This document shows positions 10,376 through 18,048 of a stretch of DNA of 64,000 nucleotides, in pieces. The notes below the pieces were generated by a model that was not told where the DNA came from, searched no databases, and was given only the letters and a program-made list of their open reading frames with translations. The DNA lies in assembly GCA_910586555.1 (NCBI GenBank), contig CAJUJY010000012.1, positions 19,169 through 83,168 of the forward strand, written 5' to 3'. Made by a program: the position numbers and the translations under genes. How positions within the stretch are numbered: position 1 is the first letter of the stretch; every line of letters begins with the position of its first letter. The DNA is from an uncultured Lachnospiraceae bacterium (GTDB lineage Bacteria > Bacillota > Clostridia > Lachnospirales > Lachnospiraceae).

Positions 10376-11341
10376 ATGAAAAAAGGTATAAATATTATAA
10401 TTTACAGTGTACTGGCACTGGCTGTTATATTTGGCAATATTTCCATAATTAATTTTATTATAAATGATAAAGAAATTATGTCTATGGCTGAAGCTACAAA
10501 AGAGCCTGTAATTATGCCAACAGAAGCACCAGAAATTTCATACCATGTACTTGTAAAAGAACTTCCTGTTTTTAAGTATAATACAATACTGGAAAATAAA
10601 ACAAAAGATGCAATAATGGGAAAGTATCTTTATGGGGATAAAATTAAGGTAAAAGAAGAAAAAGACGGACAGGTTTATACACAAACTGATGATGGCTGTT
10701 ATGTATGGAGCAGTTGTATAGGCAAACTGCCTGGAAATGCCAGCTTAAATTCTCCTTGTCCAAAAGTTGTAGTTATAGATGCAGGAAAACAGGATATTTT
10801 AACGGAACAGGCATCTTTAGCAGAAACAGTGACAAACAGCAGTGTGCAGGAAATAAGCCTTGAATTTAAAATTGCACAGAAGGTTAAAGAAAAACTTGAA
10901 GAAAACGGGTATATAGCAGTAATAAATACTGGTACTAATATAAACAGTGAAGACATGGCCGGACTTGCAAACCAGATAAAAGCAGATGCTATGGTAAGTA
11001 TCTTATGTGGCAGTACTGCTAATAAAAAAAAGAATGGCACTACAGTATATTGCAGTACAAAGGATAGCAAGCAAATTAAAAAGAAAAAATATTTAAAAAA
11101 CAGGCTGCTTGCAAAAAGCATACTTAAAGCATATACAAGGGAAACAGGTTTTAATAGCAGGGGTGTTAAAGAGAGTGATAATTACCAAAGCATAAACTGC
11201 TGTAAAATCCCTATGGCAATAATAGAAATGGGGTATATTACTAATAGGAGAGATTATAACAAAATGAATAAAAGTAATTTCCAGGACAGAATGGCAGATG
11301 GAATTGTAAATGGCATCAGGGAGTATTTTCTATCTCTTTGA
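10376..11341 (+). CDS. Amidase_3-fold protein with lost zinc site (pseudo N-acetylmuramoyl-L-alanine amidase)
   Basis: This 321-aa protein has an N-terminal signal anchor (residues 7-30), an SH3-like segment (about 55-118), then an amidase_3 fold (about 128-320). Active members bind zinc through His in DxGHGG, a Glu in the following helix, and His in SIHxN. Here the first His position is Lys138 (VIDAGKQD) and SIHxN has become SILCG (Leu210). The Glu (E159) and the final catalytic Glu (E284, in IEMGYITN) remain. It is therefore predicted to bind cell wall without cutting it, or to be a structural part. It is the last gene of the tubulin/GTPase/vWA operon, so the system probably reaches the envelope. 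Confidence 0.7.
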   Translation: MKKGINIIIYSVLALAVIFGNISIINFIINDKEIMSMAEATKEPVIMPTEAPEISYHVLVKELPVFKYNTILENKTKDAIMGKYLYGDKIKVKEEKDGQVYTQTDDGCYVWSSCIGKLPGNASLNSPCPKVVVIDAGKQDILTEQASLAETVTNSSVQEISLEFKIAQKVKEKLEENGYIAVINTGTNINSEDMAGLANQIKADAMVSILCGSTANKKKNGTTVYCSTKDSKQIKKKKYLKNRLLAKSILKAYTRETGFNSRGVKESDNYQSINCCKIPMAIIEMGYITNRRDYNKMNKSNFQDRMADGIVNGIREYFLSL

Positions 11342-11366
11342 TAAATTCCAGTTTATCAAAGAGATA
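11331..11366. repeat. Perfect 15-bp inverted repeat, 6-nt loop, overlapping the end of the pseudo-amidase gene
   Basis: The left arm (11331-11345) and right arm (11352-11366) are exact reverse complements around TTCCAG, and the stop codon of the upstream gene lies in the left arm. It could be the operon terminator, but no T-run follows on either strand. The arm-spacer-arm shape, just ahead of a tyrosine recombinase gene, also resembles a recombinase core site. Confidence 0.6.
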
Positions 11367-11460
11367 GGGCAAAAAAGTACAAAATGCTTTATAACAAATT
11401 TAAACATTGCAGTTTCCAGGTTTTATAAGGCTAAAAATATATTTAAGGAGGATTTTATAT

Positions 11461-12531
11461 ATGGCTTCACTAACTAATGGTACATACCACCAGCAAAGCC
11501 AGCAACAGAATACCCAGAAGTTAAGGGAACTTTTAAATGAACTGCCAAAGTTCTGTAAGTATTTTTTCCGTGGAATTGAACCATCAACATCTGTAAAGAC
11601 ACGTATAGGTTATGCATATGACCTCCGTACATTTTTCAGGTTTCTTATACATGCAGGGCTTCCTGTTGCTGGCATTAAAAATATATCTGATATAACACTT
11701 GAACAGCTTGATATACTTGAACCTGTAGATATTGAGGAATATATGGAATATCTTAAGTTATACTCTTACAATGGTAAAACATATACAAATGATGAGCGCG
11801 GGCTTCACCGTAAAATGGCTTCCCTGCGCAGTTTTTATATGTATTATAAAAAAAGGGAACTTATTAAAAACAATCCTGTTTCTGTTATAGACATGCCCAA
11901 AATACATGACCATGAAATAATACGCCTTGATTCAGATGAAGTCAGTGAACTTCTTGAACTTGTTGAAAACGGGGGCAAAGGCCTTAAAGGCATTAAAAAA
12001 ACATATTATGAAAAGAATAAATTAAGGAACATTGCAATATTCACACTATTCCTTGGTACTGGAATACGTGTTTCCGAATGTGTAGGCCTTAATATTGAAG
12101 ATGTTGATTTCAAAGAAAACCGTATAAGGATTATACGTAAAGGCGGCAAGGAGGAATATGTTTATTTCGGTGATGAAGTTGCAAATGCCCTTAATGATTA
12201 TATAGAAATTTCAAGGTGCGCGGTTAAGCCAAAAGACGGACATGAACATGCCCTGTTCTACTCCATACAAAAACGCCGCATAACAATACAGGCTGTTGAA
12301 AACCTTGTAAAAGAATATGCCAGCCAGGTTACTACATTTAAACATATAACACCACACAAATTAAGAAGTACATATGGCACAGCCCTTTACCACCAGACAG
12401 GTGATATATACCTTGTAGCTGACGTGCTTGGACATAATGATGTAAATACCACCAAAAAACATTATGCCGCAATTAATGATGATAAAAAGCGCAGCGCTGC
12501 CAGTGCTGTAACCCTCCGGCGGAATTTATAA
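11461..12531 (+). CDS. Tyrosine recombinase, XerS/XerC-like
   Basis: This 356-aa protein starts at ATG 11461, where AAGGAGG is ten bases upstream; the ORF extends further 5' but without support. It has an N-terminal SAM-like core-binding domain (about 25-140) and a catalytic domain with R203 (TGIRVSE), a lysine in RKGGK (about 227-230), H299 and R302 (HKLRST), H325 (LGHNDVNT) and the nucleophile Y335. The second HxxRH histidine is Ser. Length and layout resemble single-protein XerS-type chromosome-dimer recombinases more than phage integrases. No phage or element genes sit beside it, so a housekeeping role is likely, but no dif site was identified. Confidence 0.75.
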   Translation: MASLTNGTYHQQSQQQNTQKLRELLNELPKFCKYFFRGIEPSTSVKTRIGYAYDLRTFFRFLIHAGLPVAGIKNISDITLEQLDILEPVDIEEYMEYLKLYSYNGKTYTNDERGLHRKMASLRSFYMYYKKRELIKNNPVSVIDMPKIHDHEIIRLDSDEVSELLELVENGGKGLKGIKKTYYEKNKLRNIAIFTLFLGTGIRVSECVGLNIEDVDFKENRIRIIRKGGKEEYVYFGDEVANALNDYIEISRCAVKPKDGHEHALFYSIQKRRITIQAVENLVKEYASQVTTFKHITPHKLRSTYGTALYHQTGDIYLVADVLGHNDVNTTKKHYAAINDDKKRSAASAVTLRRNL

Positions 12532-12554
12532 CATAAAGGCCAGGCAGCGCTGCT

Positions 12555-13472
12555 TTAAACAGGACTTTTAAAAAATTCAGAATCTTCTGGACGTTCCATA
12601 TAATTTAACCATTGTTGTGGAAACTCATCTGCAAAAAGAGAAACTATTCCGCCTACAATAGCACATATGGTATCCCTGTCACCCAAAGCTGAAACTGCCG
12701 TCCATAATGCTTCCTCTGTTGAAGTATAAAAATATGCCGCACACCAGAGGCAAAATGGAACTGTGTCCTGTGCCGTAAGCTTTGTTCCATTTCCAAGCAC
12801 GGAAACTACAAAATCTATACTGCTTTCTTTTTTAATAGAAACTGAAGACAATATTTTATATTTGGTATCACTTTCTGGCAATTTATCTGCAGTATCATAT
12901 AAAAAATCTTTGCCATCTTTAGAATAATGTTCCAGTTTTTTATTGAGCATCAAAGCCGATGCTGCCGCCACCGCCATTGCACCTGCAATTCCTTCAATAT
13001 GTGCATGTGTAACTTCTGCGGACATTCTGGCATAGTATAAAACTTTGTCCAGGTCATCTGCAAAATAAGCGCCTATAAGTGCAGCACGCATTGCTGCCCC
13101 ATTTCCCATAGAACCCATTCCATCAAATGCCTCTGAAGCAGCTTTACGCCAGTCTTGTCCTTCCCCTATGCTGCGTAAAATAGAATGTGCCGTCCCTCCA
13201 TATCCCCGGTGCCAGTCTAACGCATAATTCCAGGCAAAGACCTTGGCTAATTTGTCCTGGTTTATTTCGCCATACTTTTCCAGTATACGGTAAATTCCTA
13301 TTGCCATTACAGTATCATCAGTAAAATACCACGGCTGTGCTAAAATCTCCCTGTTTTTTATCCTCTGGCGTGCTGTTTCGCCAGGGACAAAAAAAGTCTG
13401 CCCGAAACAATCGCCTAATGCAATTCCATCTAATGAACGTTTTGCGTATTTTATCCTGTCTTCCAGTTCCAT
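12555..13472 (-). CDS. ADP-ribosylglycohydrolase family protein (DraG-like)
   Basis: This 305-aa protein removes ADP-ribose from proteins or related substrates in the cytoplasm. It shows the family's metal-binding pattern: GDCFGQ near residue 21, YFTDDTVMA near 49-57, an M-G-N-GAAMR segment near 120-130, and GDRDTICAIVGG near 265-276, where the usual DTD is DRD. Only one Asp of that last metal pair is altered, so activity is still plausible. The start has GAAGGG upstream. It is convergent with the Xer-type gene, with only 23 bp between the stops, and it has its own upstream gap of about 80 bp. Confidence 0.85.
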   Translation of the reverse strand: MELEDRIKYAKRSLDGIALGDCFGQTFFVPGETARQRIKNREILAQPWYFTDDTVMAIGIYRILEKYGEINQDKLAKVFAWNYALDWHRGYGGTAHSILRSIGEGQDWRKAASEAFDGMGSMGNGAAMRAALIGAYFADDLDKVLYYARMSAEVTHAHIEGIAGAMAVAAASALMLNKKLEHYSKDGKDFLYDTADKLPESDTKYKILSSVSIKKESSIDFVVSVLGNGTKLTAQDTVPFCLWCAAYFYTSTEEALWTAVSALGDRDTICAIVGGIVSLFADEFPQQWLNYMERPEDSEFFKSPV

Positions 13473-13556
13473 TTACAATCCCTTCTTTTCTTACAGTTAT
13501 TCCAAATCTGTATGTTTAATTATAAAATATTTACCTGATGTTTACAATATATAATA

Positions 13557-13937
13557 TTACCTGCCGCCCTCTGCCGGGTATATAACAGGCACAATTATAT
13601 GCCTTCCAGCATAGATATTATCTGATTCCAGTGAGTTGCATCTCTTTATTTCTTTAACATAATCTTTTAATGTACCGAATCCAGCAGAATAATATCTGCC
13701 TGCTATATCCCACAGTGTATCATCAGGTATAACCAATACTGATATATAACTTATCCTGCCAGTATCTGTCCTGGTTGCCGCTTTCTGCCTGGTTCCAGGC
13801 AAAGCATTGCAGGCAATTAAAACAATGGAAATAATTATTATTAATGCAAGTATTATTATCCTTGCCTTTAATATAACAGTGCCATTCTCTCCTGCTGCCT
13901 TGATATGTACACCTTGTTTAATATTTTTATTTACCAT
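13557..13937 (-). CDS. yneA: YneA-like SOS cell-division suppressor (membrane LysM protein)
   Basis: This 126-aa protein starts at the ATG whose complement is 13935-13937, with AGAGGAAA upstream. It has an N-terminal basic stretch, one membrane helix (about residues 23-45) and a C-terminal LysM domain (IPDDTLWDIAGRYY, then a helix and IYAGRHIIVPV). This is the architecture of YneA, the LexA-controlled protein that delays division during DNA damage in Firmicutes. The identification is supported by two LexA-type boxes and a near-consensus promoter directly upstream. lexA itself is not next door, unlike in many relatives. Confidence 0.7.
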   Translation of the reverse strand: MVNKNIKQGVHIKAAGENGTVILKARIIILALIIIISIVLIACNALPGTRQKAATRTDTGRISYISVLVIPDDTLWDIAGRYYSAGFGTLKDYVKEIKRCNSLESDNIYAGRHIIVPVIYPAEGGR

Positions 13938-13964
13938 ATAGATTTCCTCTGTCCTGATTGTACT

Positions 13965-14035
13965 AAACATAAGTTCTGTTATAAGAATACTATACAAACT
14001 AATATTTGTCAAGAGAAAATCCGAAAGTTTGTTCG
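13965..14035 (-). promoter_or_regulatory. SOS promoter with two LexA-type boxes
   Basis: On the - strand the order is a LexA box (14022-14035, CGAACAAACTTTCG, 13 of 14 matches to the Gram-positive consensus CGAACRNRYGTTYG), then -35 TTGACA, a 17-bp spacer and -10 TATTCT. A second box follows at 13965-13976 (GAACTTATGTTT, intact GAAC-N4-GTTT core). Repressor bound at both sites would flank the promoter of the YneA-like gene. Confidence 0.7.
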
Positions 14036-14074
14036 TTATTTTATTATAACATATCCTGCTAAAAATTACCAGGA

Positions 14075-15232
14075 TTAATTGCTAAAATCCATAGAAAACA
14101 TGCCTGCTGCCCGTATTAAACGGAAAATTTGTTCTGCTGTATCTTCTATATTTTTCCTTGCCCTCTCTTTATCCATTGCTTCTTCTAATGTGCAGACTGA
14201 CCTTAACACAGGGAAAAAGGCATCTATGCCTGCATTATTACATAATACAGCTTTATCTGTAACACTCCCCGCAAATGCAATTACAGGTTTATTATATTTT
14301 TTTGCAATAGCTGCTGCCCCTGCTGGTGCTTTGCCCATTATAGTCTGTCCGTCAAGGCACCCCTCACCTGTTATTACAAGATCCGCTGTTTTAACGTATT
14401 CTGTAAAACCAGTTTCATTTAATATAAGTCCTGCACCTGGCTCTAAACTTGCATTTAAAAATGCCAGAAATGCAAAACCTATGCCACCGCCAGCACCTGA
14501 TCCTGGAATACTGCCATCTGCCGCAGGATTTACATTCTTTGCAATTACTGAATAATTCCTAAGCCATGTATCCATCTGCACTGCCATATCCTGTGAAGCC
14601 CCTTTCTGTGGGCCAAATACCATACTACACCCGTTAGTGCCGCATAATGGGTTTGTTACATCACAAGCCACCTTAAAAATACACTCCTTTAATTCTGGCA
14701 TAGCTGCTTCATTTGTAATAACAGCAAGGTCTTTTAAACCTGCTGCCCCATATCCTATCTGTTTTCCATCACTTTTTTCAAGCCTGAAGCCAAGAGCCTG
14801 TAACATTCCAGCCCCTCCGTCATTAGTTGCACTTCCGCCAATGCCAATTATAAACTTGCGCAGCCCTGCATTTACTGCATGTTTTATAACTTCACCAACA
14901 CCATATGTAGTTGTATAAAGCGGGTTCTGTTCCTTTTTATCTAAAAGTGTTATGCCAGCAGCCCCTGCCATTTCAATTACTGCTGTATTCCCGTTAATAA
15001 CTGCATATTCGCATAATACTTTTCCTCCAAGCGGCCCAGTAACATTAACCTTGCATATCCTTCCATTATACCCGGAAGCAGCCGCTTCTACTGTACCCTC
15101 ACCACCATCTGCTAATGGCAGTACAAGTACCCTTGCATCTTTATACACCCTTTTAATTCCTCTTTCTATGCTTCTGCCTGCTTCCATTGAAGAAAGACTG
15201 CCCTTAAAAGAATCTGCCGCAACCAAAATCAT
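14075..15232 (-). CDS. glxK: Glycerate kinase (GarK/GlxK type)
   Basis: This enzyme of about 385 residues phosphorylates glycerate with ATP in the cytoplasm. It has the family N-terminus (MILVAADSFKGSLSS), then LPLADGGEGTVEA, a GIGGSATNDGGAGMLQALG nucleotide-binding stretch and ITGEGCLDGQT near the C-terminus. I chose the ATG at 15232 because GGTGG lies eight bases upstream; an earlier ATG at 15247 is less well placed. The length is normal for the family. It stands alone, followed downstream by the YneA-like gene with its own promoter. Confidence 0.9.
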   Translation of the reverse strand: MILVAADSFKGSLSSMEAGRSIERGIKRVYKDARVLVLPLADGGEGTVEAAASGYNGRICKVNVTGPLGGKVLCEYAVINGNTAVIEMAGAAGITLLDKKEQNPLYTTTYGVGEVIKHAVNAGLRKFIIGIGGSATNDGGAGMLQALGFRLEKSDGKQIGYGAAGLKDLAVITNEAAMPELKECIFKVACDVTNPLCGTNGCSMVFGPQKGASQDMAVQMDTWLRNYSVIAKNVNPAADGSIPGSGAGGGIGFAFLAFLNASLEPGAGLILNETGFTEYVKTADLVITGEGCLDGQTIMGKAPAGAAAIAKKYNKPVIAFAGSVTDKAVLCNNAGIDAFFPVLRSVCTLEEAMDKERARKNIEDTAEQIFRLIRAAGMFSMDFSN

Positions 15233-15257
15233 TATATATACCACCATGCCCTTCCAT

Positions 15258-15280
15258 TGCCTGTAGCTTTACTACAGGCA
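15258..15280. repeat. 9-bp stem, 5-nt loop hairpin in the glycerate kinase leader
   Basis: TGCCTGTAG and CTACAGGCA face each other around CTTTA just upstream of the glycerate kinase ribosome site. No T-run follows, so it may be a leader structure and not a terminator. Confidence 0.4.
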
Positions 15281-15411
15281 TAAATCTATAAACATATTGT
15301 TTTCATATTGCAATACCCCTGTACTTTACAGCACAACAAAAATATTATAGCATAAATGCCCAACAAGGACATTGCTTTCTAATGGGTAGTTCACGAAAGC
15401 AGATTATCAAA

Positions 15412-15441
15412 ACAGGCTGTCTTGTAAATAAAGCAGCCTGT
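15412..15441 (-). terminator. Probable terminator after the flavin reductase-rubredoxin gene
   Basis: On the - strand, ACAGGCTG pairs with CAGCCTGT across a 14-nt loop and is followed by TTTTGATAATC. It lies 40 bp past the stop of the flavin reductase-rubredoxin gene. Confidence 0.6.
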
Positions 15442-15479
15442 CCAATACCATTTGTCTTCCAGGTAATACAATATAATAA

Positions 15480-16085
15480 TTATAATGGTTTAAAGGCTTC
15501 TGTACCATGTTTGCATACAGGGCATATAAAGCCCTCTGGCAATGTGCTGCCTTCATATATATAGCCACATACTGTACATATAAACCCTGTCTGGCTAGTT
15601 GTTTTTGCAGGTGGGACAGGTTTTATATTATCCTGGTAATAATCATAAGTTACAGAAGTTTCTTCTGTAAGAACCCTGGCATCTGTTACGTCTGCTGTAA
15701 AAAGTGTATGTGTGCCTAAATCTTTCTCTTCTATTACCTTGCCAGATAAATATGCATTGCTGTACCTGTTAAGGTATAAAATCCCGTTTTTTGAACGTGA
15801 TACATCATTAAAACCATCAAACTTTGAAGTATCACGCCCGCTTGCATAACCAAACCTTTTATATATATCCATTTGTGCGCTTTCTGCAAGTACTGATACA
15901 TTAAAAATGCCTGTCTGCTTTACCATGTTATGTGTATAATTATTTTTATTGACAACAATTATTATACGTACAGGTGATGCCGTAACCTGTAGCACAGTAT
16001 TTATAATACAGCCATTATCCTTATCCGTCCTGGCAGTAAGAAGAAACAGCCCGCATGTTAATTTAAATAACGCATTACTATCCAT
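15480..16085 (-). CDS. Flavin reductase-like protein fused to rubredoxin
   Basis: This 201-aa protein has an N-terminal FMN-binding split-barrel domain of the flavin reductase/flavoredoxin type (about residues 5-155) and a C-terminal rubredoxin domain with two CxxC pairs (CTVCGY and CPVCKHG) that bind one iron. It probably moves electrons from reduced flavin to rubredoxin, for oxygen or peroxide defence in an anaerobe. The ATG at 16085 is chosen for AGAGG eight bases upstream; the longer ORF would overlap the amidohydrolase gene. The gene starts 44 bp after the amidohydrolase stop and may be co-transcribed with it. Confidence 0.85.
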   Translation of the reverse strand: MDSNALFKLTCGLFLLTARTDKDNGCIINTVLQVTASPVRIIIVVNKNNYTHNMVKQTGIFNVSVLAESAQMDIYKRFGYASGRDTSKFDGFNDVSRSKNGILYLNRYSNAYLSGKVIEEKDLGTHTLFTADVTDARVLTEETSVTYDYYQDNIKPVPPAKTTSQTGFICTVCGYIYEGSTLPEGFICPVCKHGTEAFKPL

Positions 16086-16128
16086 AAATATCCTCTTTCC
16101 TGTGCCCATCCTGCACAAATAATATAAT

Positions 16129-17307
16129 TTAATCTCCCATCTGGTATACAATTTTGCCATCTATAATTGTATATAATGTATGTGTAAAAGTTTTCATTGG
16201 ATTATCTGTAAATATAGCAATATCTGCATCTTTTCCAGTTTCAAGCGAACCTGTCACATCCTGCACACCACAGATTTCTGCTGCATTTACCGTAATGGCA
16301 CGAAGGCCCTCTTCCATAGAAAGCCCCTGTTTTACACAAAGCCCTGCATAAAGCGGCAGGTAACGTATAAGTGAAACAGGGTGGTCACTCATTATGGCAA
16401 CTTTAATTCCAGCGCTTTCCAATATGCCAGCAGTTTTAAAACTCATATTTTCAACTTCAATTTTTGAACGTGCAGCAAATCCAGGCCCTGAAATAACAGG
16501 AAATCCAGATTTTTTTATTTCATCTGCTACCAGATGCCCTTCTGTACAATGGTCTAATGTAAGCTTTACATTAAATTCCCTGGCAACCCTGATTGCTGTT
16601 AATATATCATATGCCCTGTGCAAATGGGCTTTTAAAGGAATTTTGCCATTAAGTACAGGAATAAAACTTTCCAGCCTGAAATCCTTTTCTTCTTCTGGTA
16701 TATCCCCCTTTTCCTTTTTCTCTTTGTAACAACATGCTTTCCATAACTCCTCACGCAACATTCCTGCTACAGCCATCCGGCTGCATGGCATCATTCCCTT
16801 GCTTCCGTAATTTGTTTTTGGGTTTTCACCAAAAGATATTTTTAACGCAGCAGGCGCTTTTAATACCATGTTATCTACAGAACGCCCCTGCACTTTCATA
16901 AATACAGACTGGCCTCCTATTACATTAGAACTTCCAGGACCAGTCATTACAGAAGTAATACCGCCAATAATTGCATCATGGAATGCCGGATCCATAGGGT
17001 TAATGGCATCTATTGCACGCAAATGCGGTGTAACAGGCGCAGAAGTTTCATTACAGTCATCTCCTGCCTGTCCCCATTTTTCTTCAGTAATACCTACATG
17101 GCAGTGCGCATCAATTAATCCTGGCATAACCCATGCCCCGTTTACATCAAGCACAGGATCCATTGTACTTTCCTGTATACCAGAAAGCCTGCCATGCAGT
17201 TCTTTCATATCACCTATGGCAGAAATTTTTCCATCTTTAACATAAATAAAACCATTTTCATATGTTTTACCTGCCATAGTGTGTATATTTCCATTTAAAA
17301 CCAGCAT
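16129..17307 (-). CDS. Amidohydrolase (imidazolonepropionase-like)
   Basis: This 392-aa metal-dependent hydrolase has the fold's N-terminal small beta domain and the metal motif HCH (residues 67-69, in MPGLIDAHCHVG). Further metal or catalytic positions appear as H in LKAHLHRAYD, H in LTLDHCTEG and D in IMSDHPVS. It ends with the typical composite-domain tail (TGSLETGKDADIAIFTDNP). The substrate is not predictable. GGAAGGG sits seven bases from the ATG. Its promoter carries a palindromic operator-like sequence also found at the feoA promoter. Confidence 0.8.
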   Translation of the reverse strand: MLVLNGNIHTMAGKTYENGFIYVKDGKISAIGDMKELHGRLSGIQESTMDPVLDVNGAWVMPGLIDAHCHVGITEEKWGQAGDDCNETSAPVTPHLRAIDAINPMDPAFHDAIIGGITSVMTGPGSSNVIGGQSVFMKVQGRSVDNMVLKAPAALKISFGENPKTNYGSKGMMPCSRMAVAGMLREELWKACCYKEKKEKGDIPEEEKDFRLESFIPVLNGKIPLKAHLHRAYDILTAIRVAREFNVKLTLDHCTEGHLVADEIKKSGFPVISGPGFAARSKIEVENMSFKTAGILESAGIKVAIMSDHPVSLIRYLPLYAGLCVKQGLSMEEGLRAITVNAAEICGVQDVTGSLETGKDADIAIFTDNPMKTFTHTLYTIIDGKIVYQMGD

Positions 17308-17310
17308 AAT

Positions 17311-17374
17311 AAAACCCTTCCTTATGAAAATAATACTAAATGTTTATTAGTATTGTATGCAAAAAGAAAGGGTT
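17311..17374 (-). promoter_or_regulatory. Amidohydrolase promoter with palindromic operator (element A)
   Basis: On the - strand: -35 TTGCAT (17357-17362), 18-bp spacer, -10 TAGTAT (17333-17338). The spacer and -10 are covered by an 8-7-8 palindrome, AATACTAA/TTAGTATT (17332-17354). The leader carries the GGAAGGG ribosome site. A diverged copy of the whole block lies at 17767-17833. Confidence 0.6.
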
Positions 17375-17766
17375 TCAAACAAGGTATATTAATAATTATT
17401 TTTTTATGTAAATTTACATATAAATATAACTATTCTACAGAAGCCGGTTTAATAATGCTAAATTCTGGTATAAAAATATTATTTATAATATAGTAAAGCA
17501 AATCAAATAGTTAAAATATATATTTATTATAACAATATTAATAAAATATGTCATTTATTATAATATTTCTTGAAATATTTAATTTTATTAACTAAATATA
17601 TTTTAAATACAGTTTTATATGGATTTACAAGGCTATATAATTTTCAGAACAAACGTTTTAACTTATTCTATATTTAGCGTTAAGAACAAATGTTTATCAC
17701 ATTACTGGAATTTTAGATAGTATGCTGGTATATATTTTAAAATAAATCATTTTAAAACTAACGTAA
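17375..17766. other. AT-rich intergenic stretch with two LexA-core sequences
   Basis: I see no convincing gene. Two sequences match the core GAACRNRYGTTY exactly, GAACAAACGTTT (17647-17658) and GAACAAATGTTT (17684-17695), spaced 37 bp start to start. A weak + strand promoter (TTTTCA, 17 bp, TATTCT) overlaps the first. No ORF longer than about 25 codons follows. Confidence 0.45.
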
Positions 17767-17833
17767 CAAAACCCTTCTATATGGAAAATATACTAAATAT
17801 TTATTAGTACTATTCCCATTAAAGAAGGGTTTT
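17767..17833 (-). promoter_or_regulatory. Diverged copy of the amidohydrolase promoter block (element B)
   Basis: It has the same layout as element A: AAACCCTTC-type outer arms, an ACTAATAAATATTTAGT palindrome in the middle and a GAAGGG ribosome-like site. The position of the start codon reads GTTACG and no ORF follows. It looks like the promoter of a lost duplicate gene, or a small inverted-repeat element. Confidence 0.45.
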
Positions 17834-17840
17834 TAACTAT

Positions 17841-18048
17841 TCAAGCGGATATTCGCAATCCGCATTTCAAGCAATCTTTGATTGCCTGCAAGCAGGCATT
17901 GGCTACTTGCCCACTTGCAAAACAACCTCATTGCCGCTTTGCGGCAGTCTGGCAGGAGCTTGAACCCCTGCCAGACTAAGTAAGCCCTGGTAAATCAAAC
18001 CCACCGCTTAAGAAGCGTGTATTGTAAAGGGCTTACTTAATGAGGTTA
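17841..18048. repeat. Mosaic palindromic repeat, copy 1 (longest)
   Basis: It is a chain of hairpins: GCGGAT/ATCCGC (17845-17863), GCAATC/GATTGC (17871-17885), TGCCTGC/GCAGGCA (17883-17898), then an outer pair AACCTCATT...AAGTAAGCCC versus GGGCTTACTTAATGAGGTT (18029-18047). The left outer arm is split by two more hairpins: GCCGC/GCGGC (17933-17945) and an 11-bp stem at 17946-17977. Its right edge supplies the TAA stop of the neighbouring gene. Copies also occur at 22892 and 63951. Confidence 0.85.

Noticed and set aside
11461..12531. Phage or integrative-element integrase
   Set aside because: No phage, conjugation or excision genes adjoin it and its length and motifs fit a housekeeping Xer-type recombinase better.
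15258..15280. Riboswitch ahead of glycerate kinase
   Set aside because: Only a single short hairpin is present; no conserved riboswitch core could be recognised.
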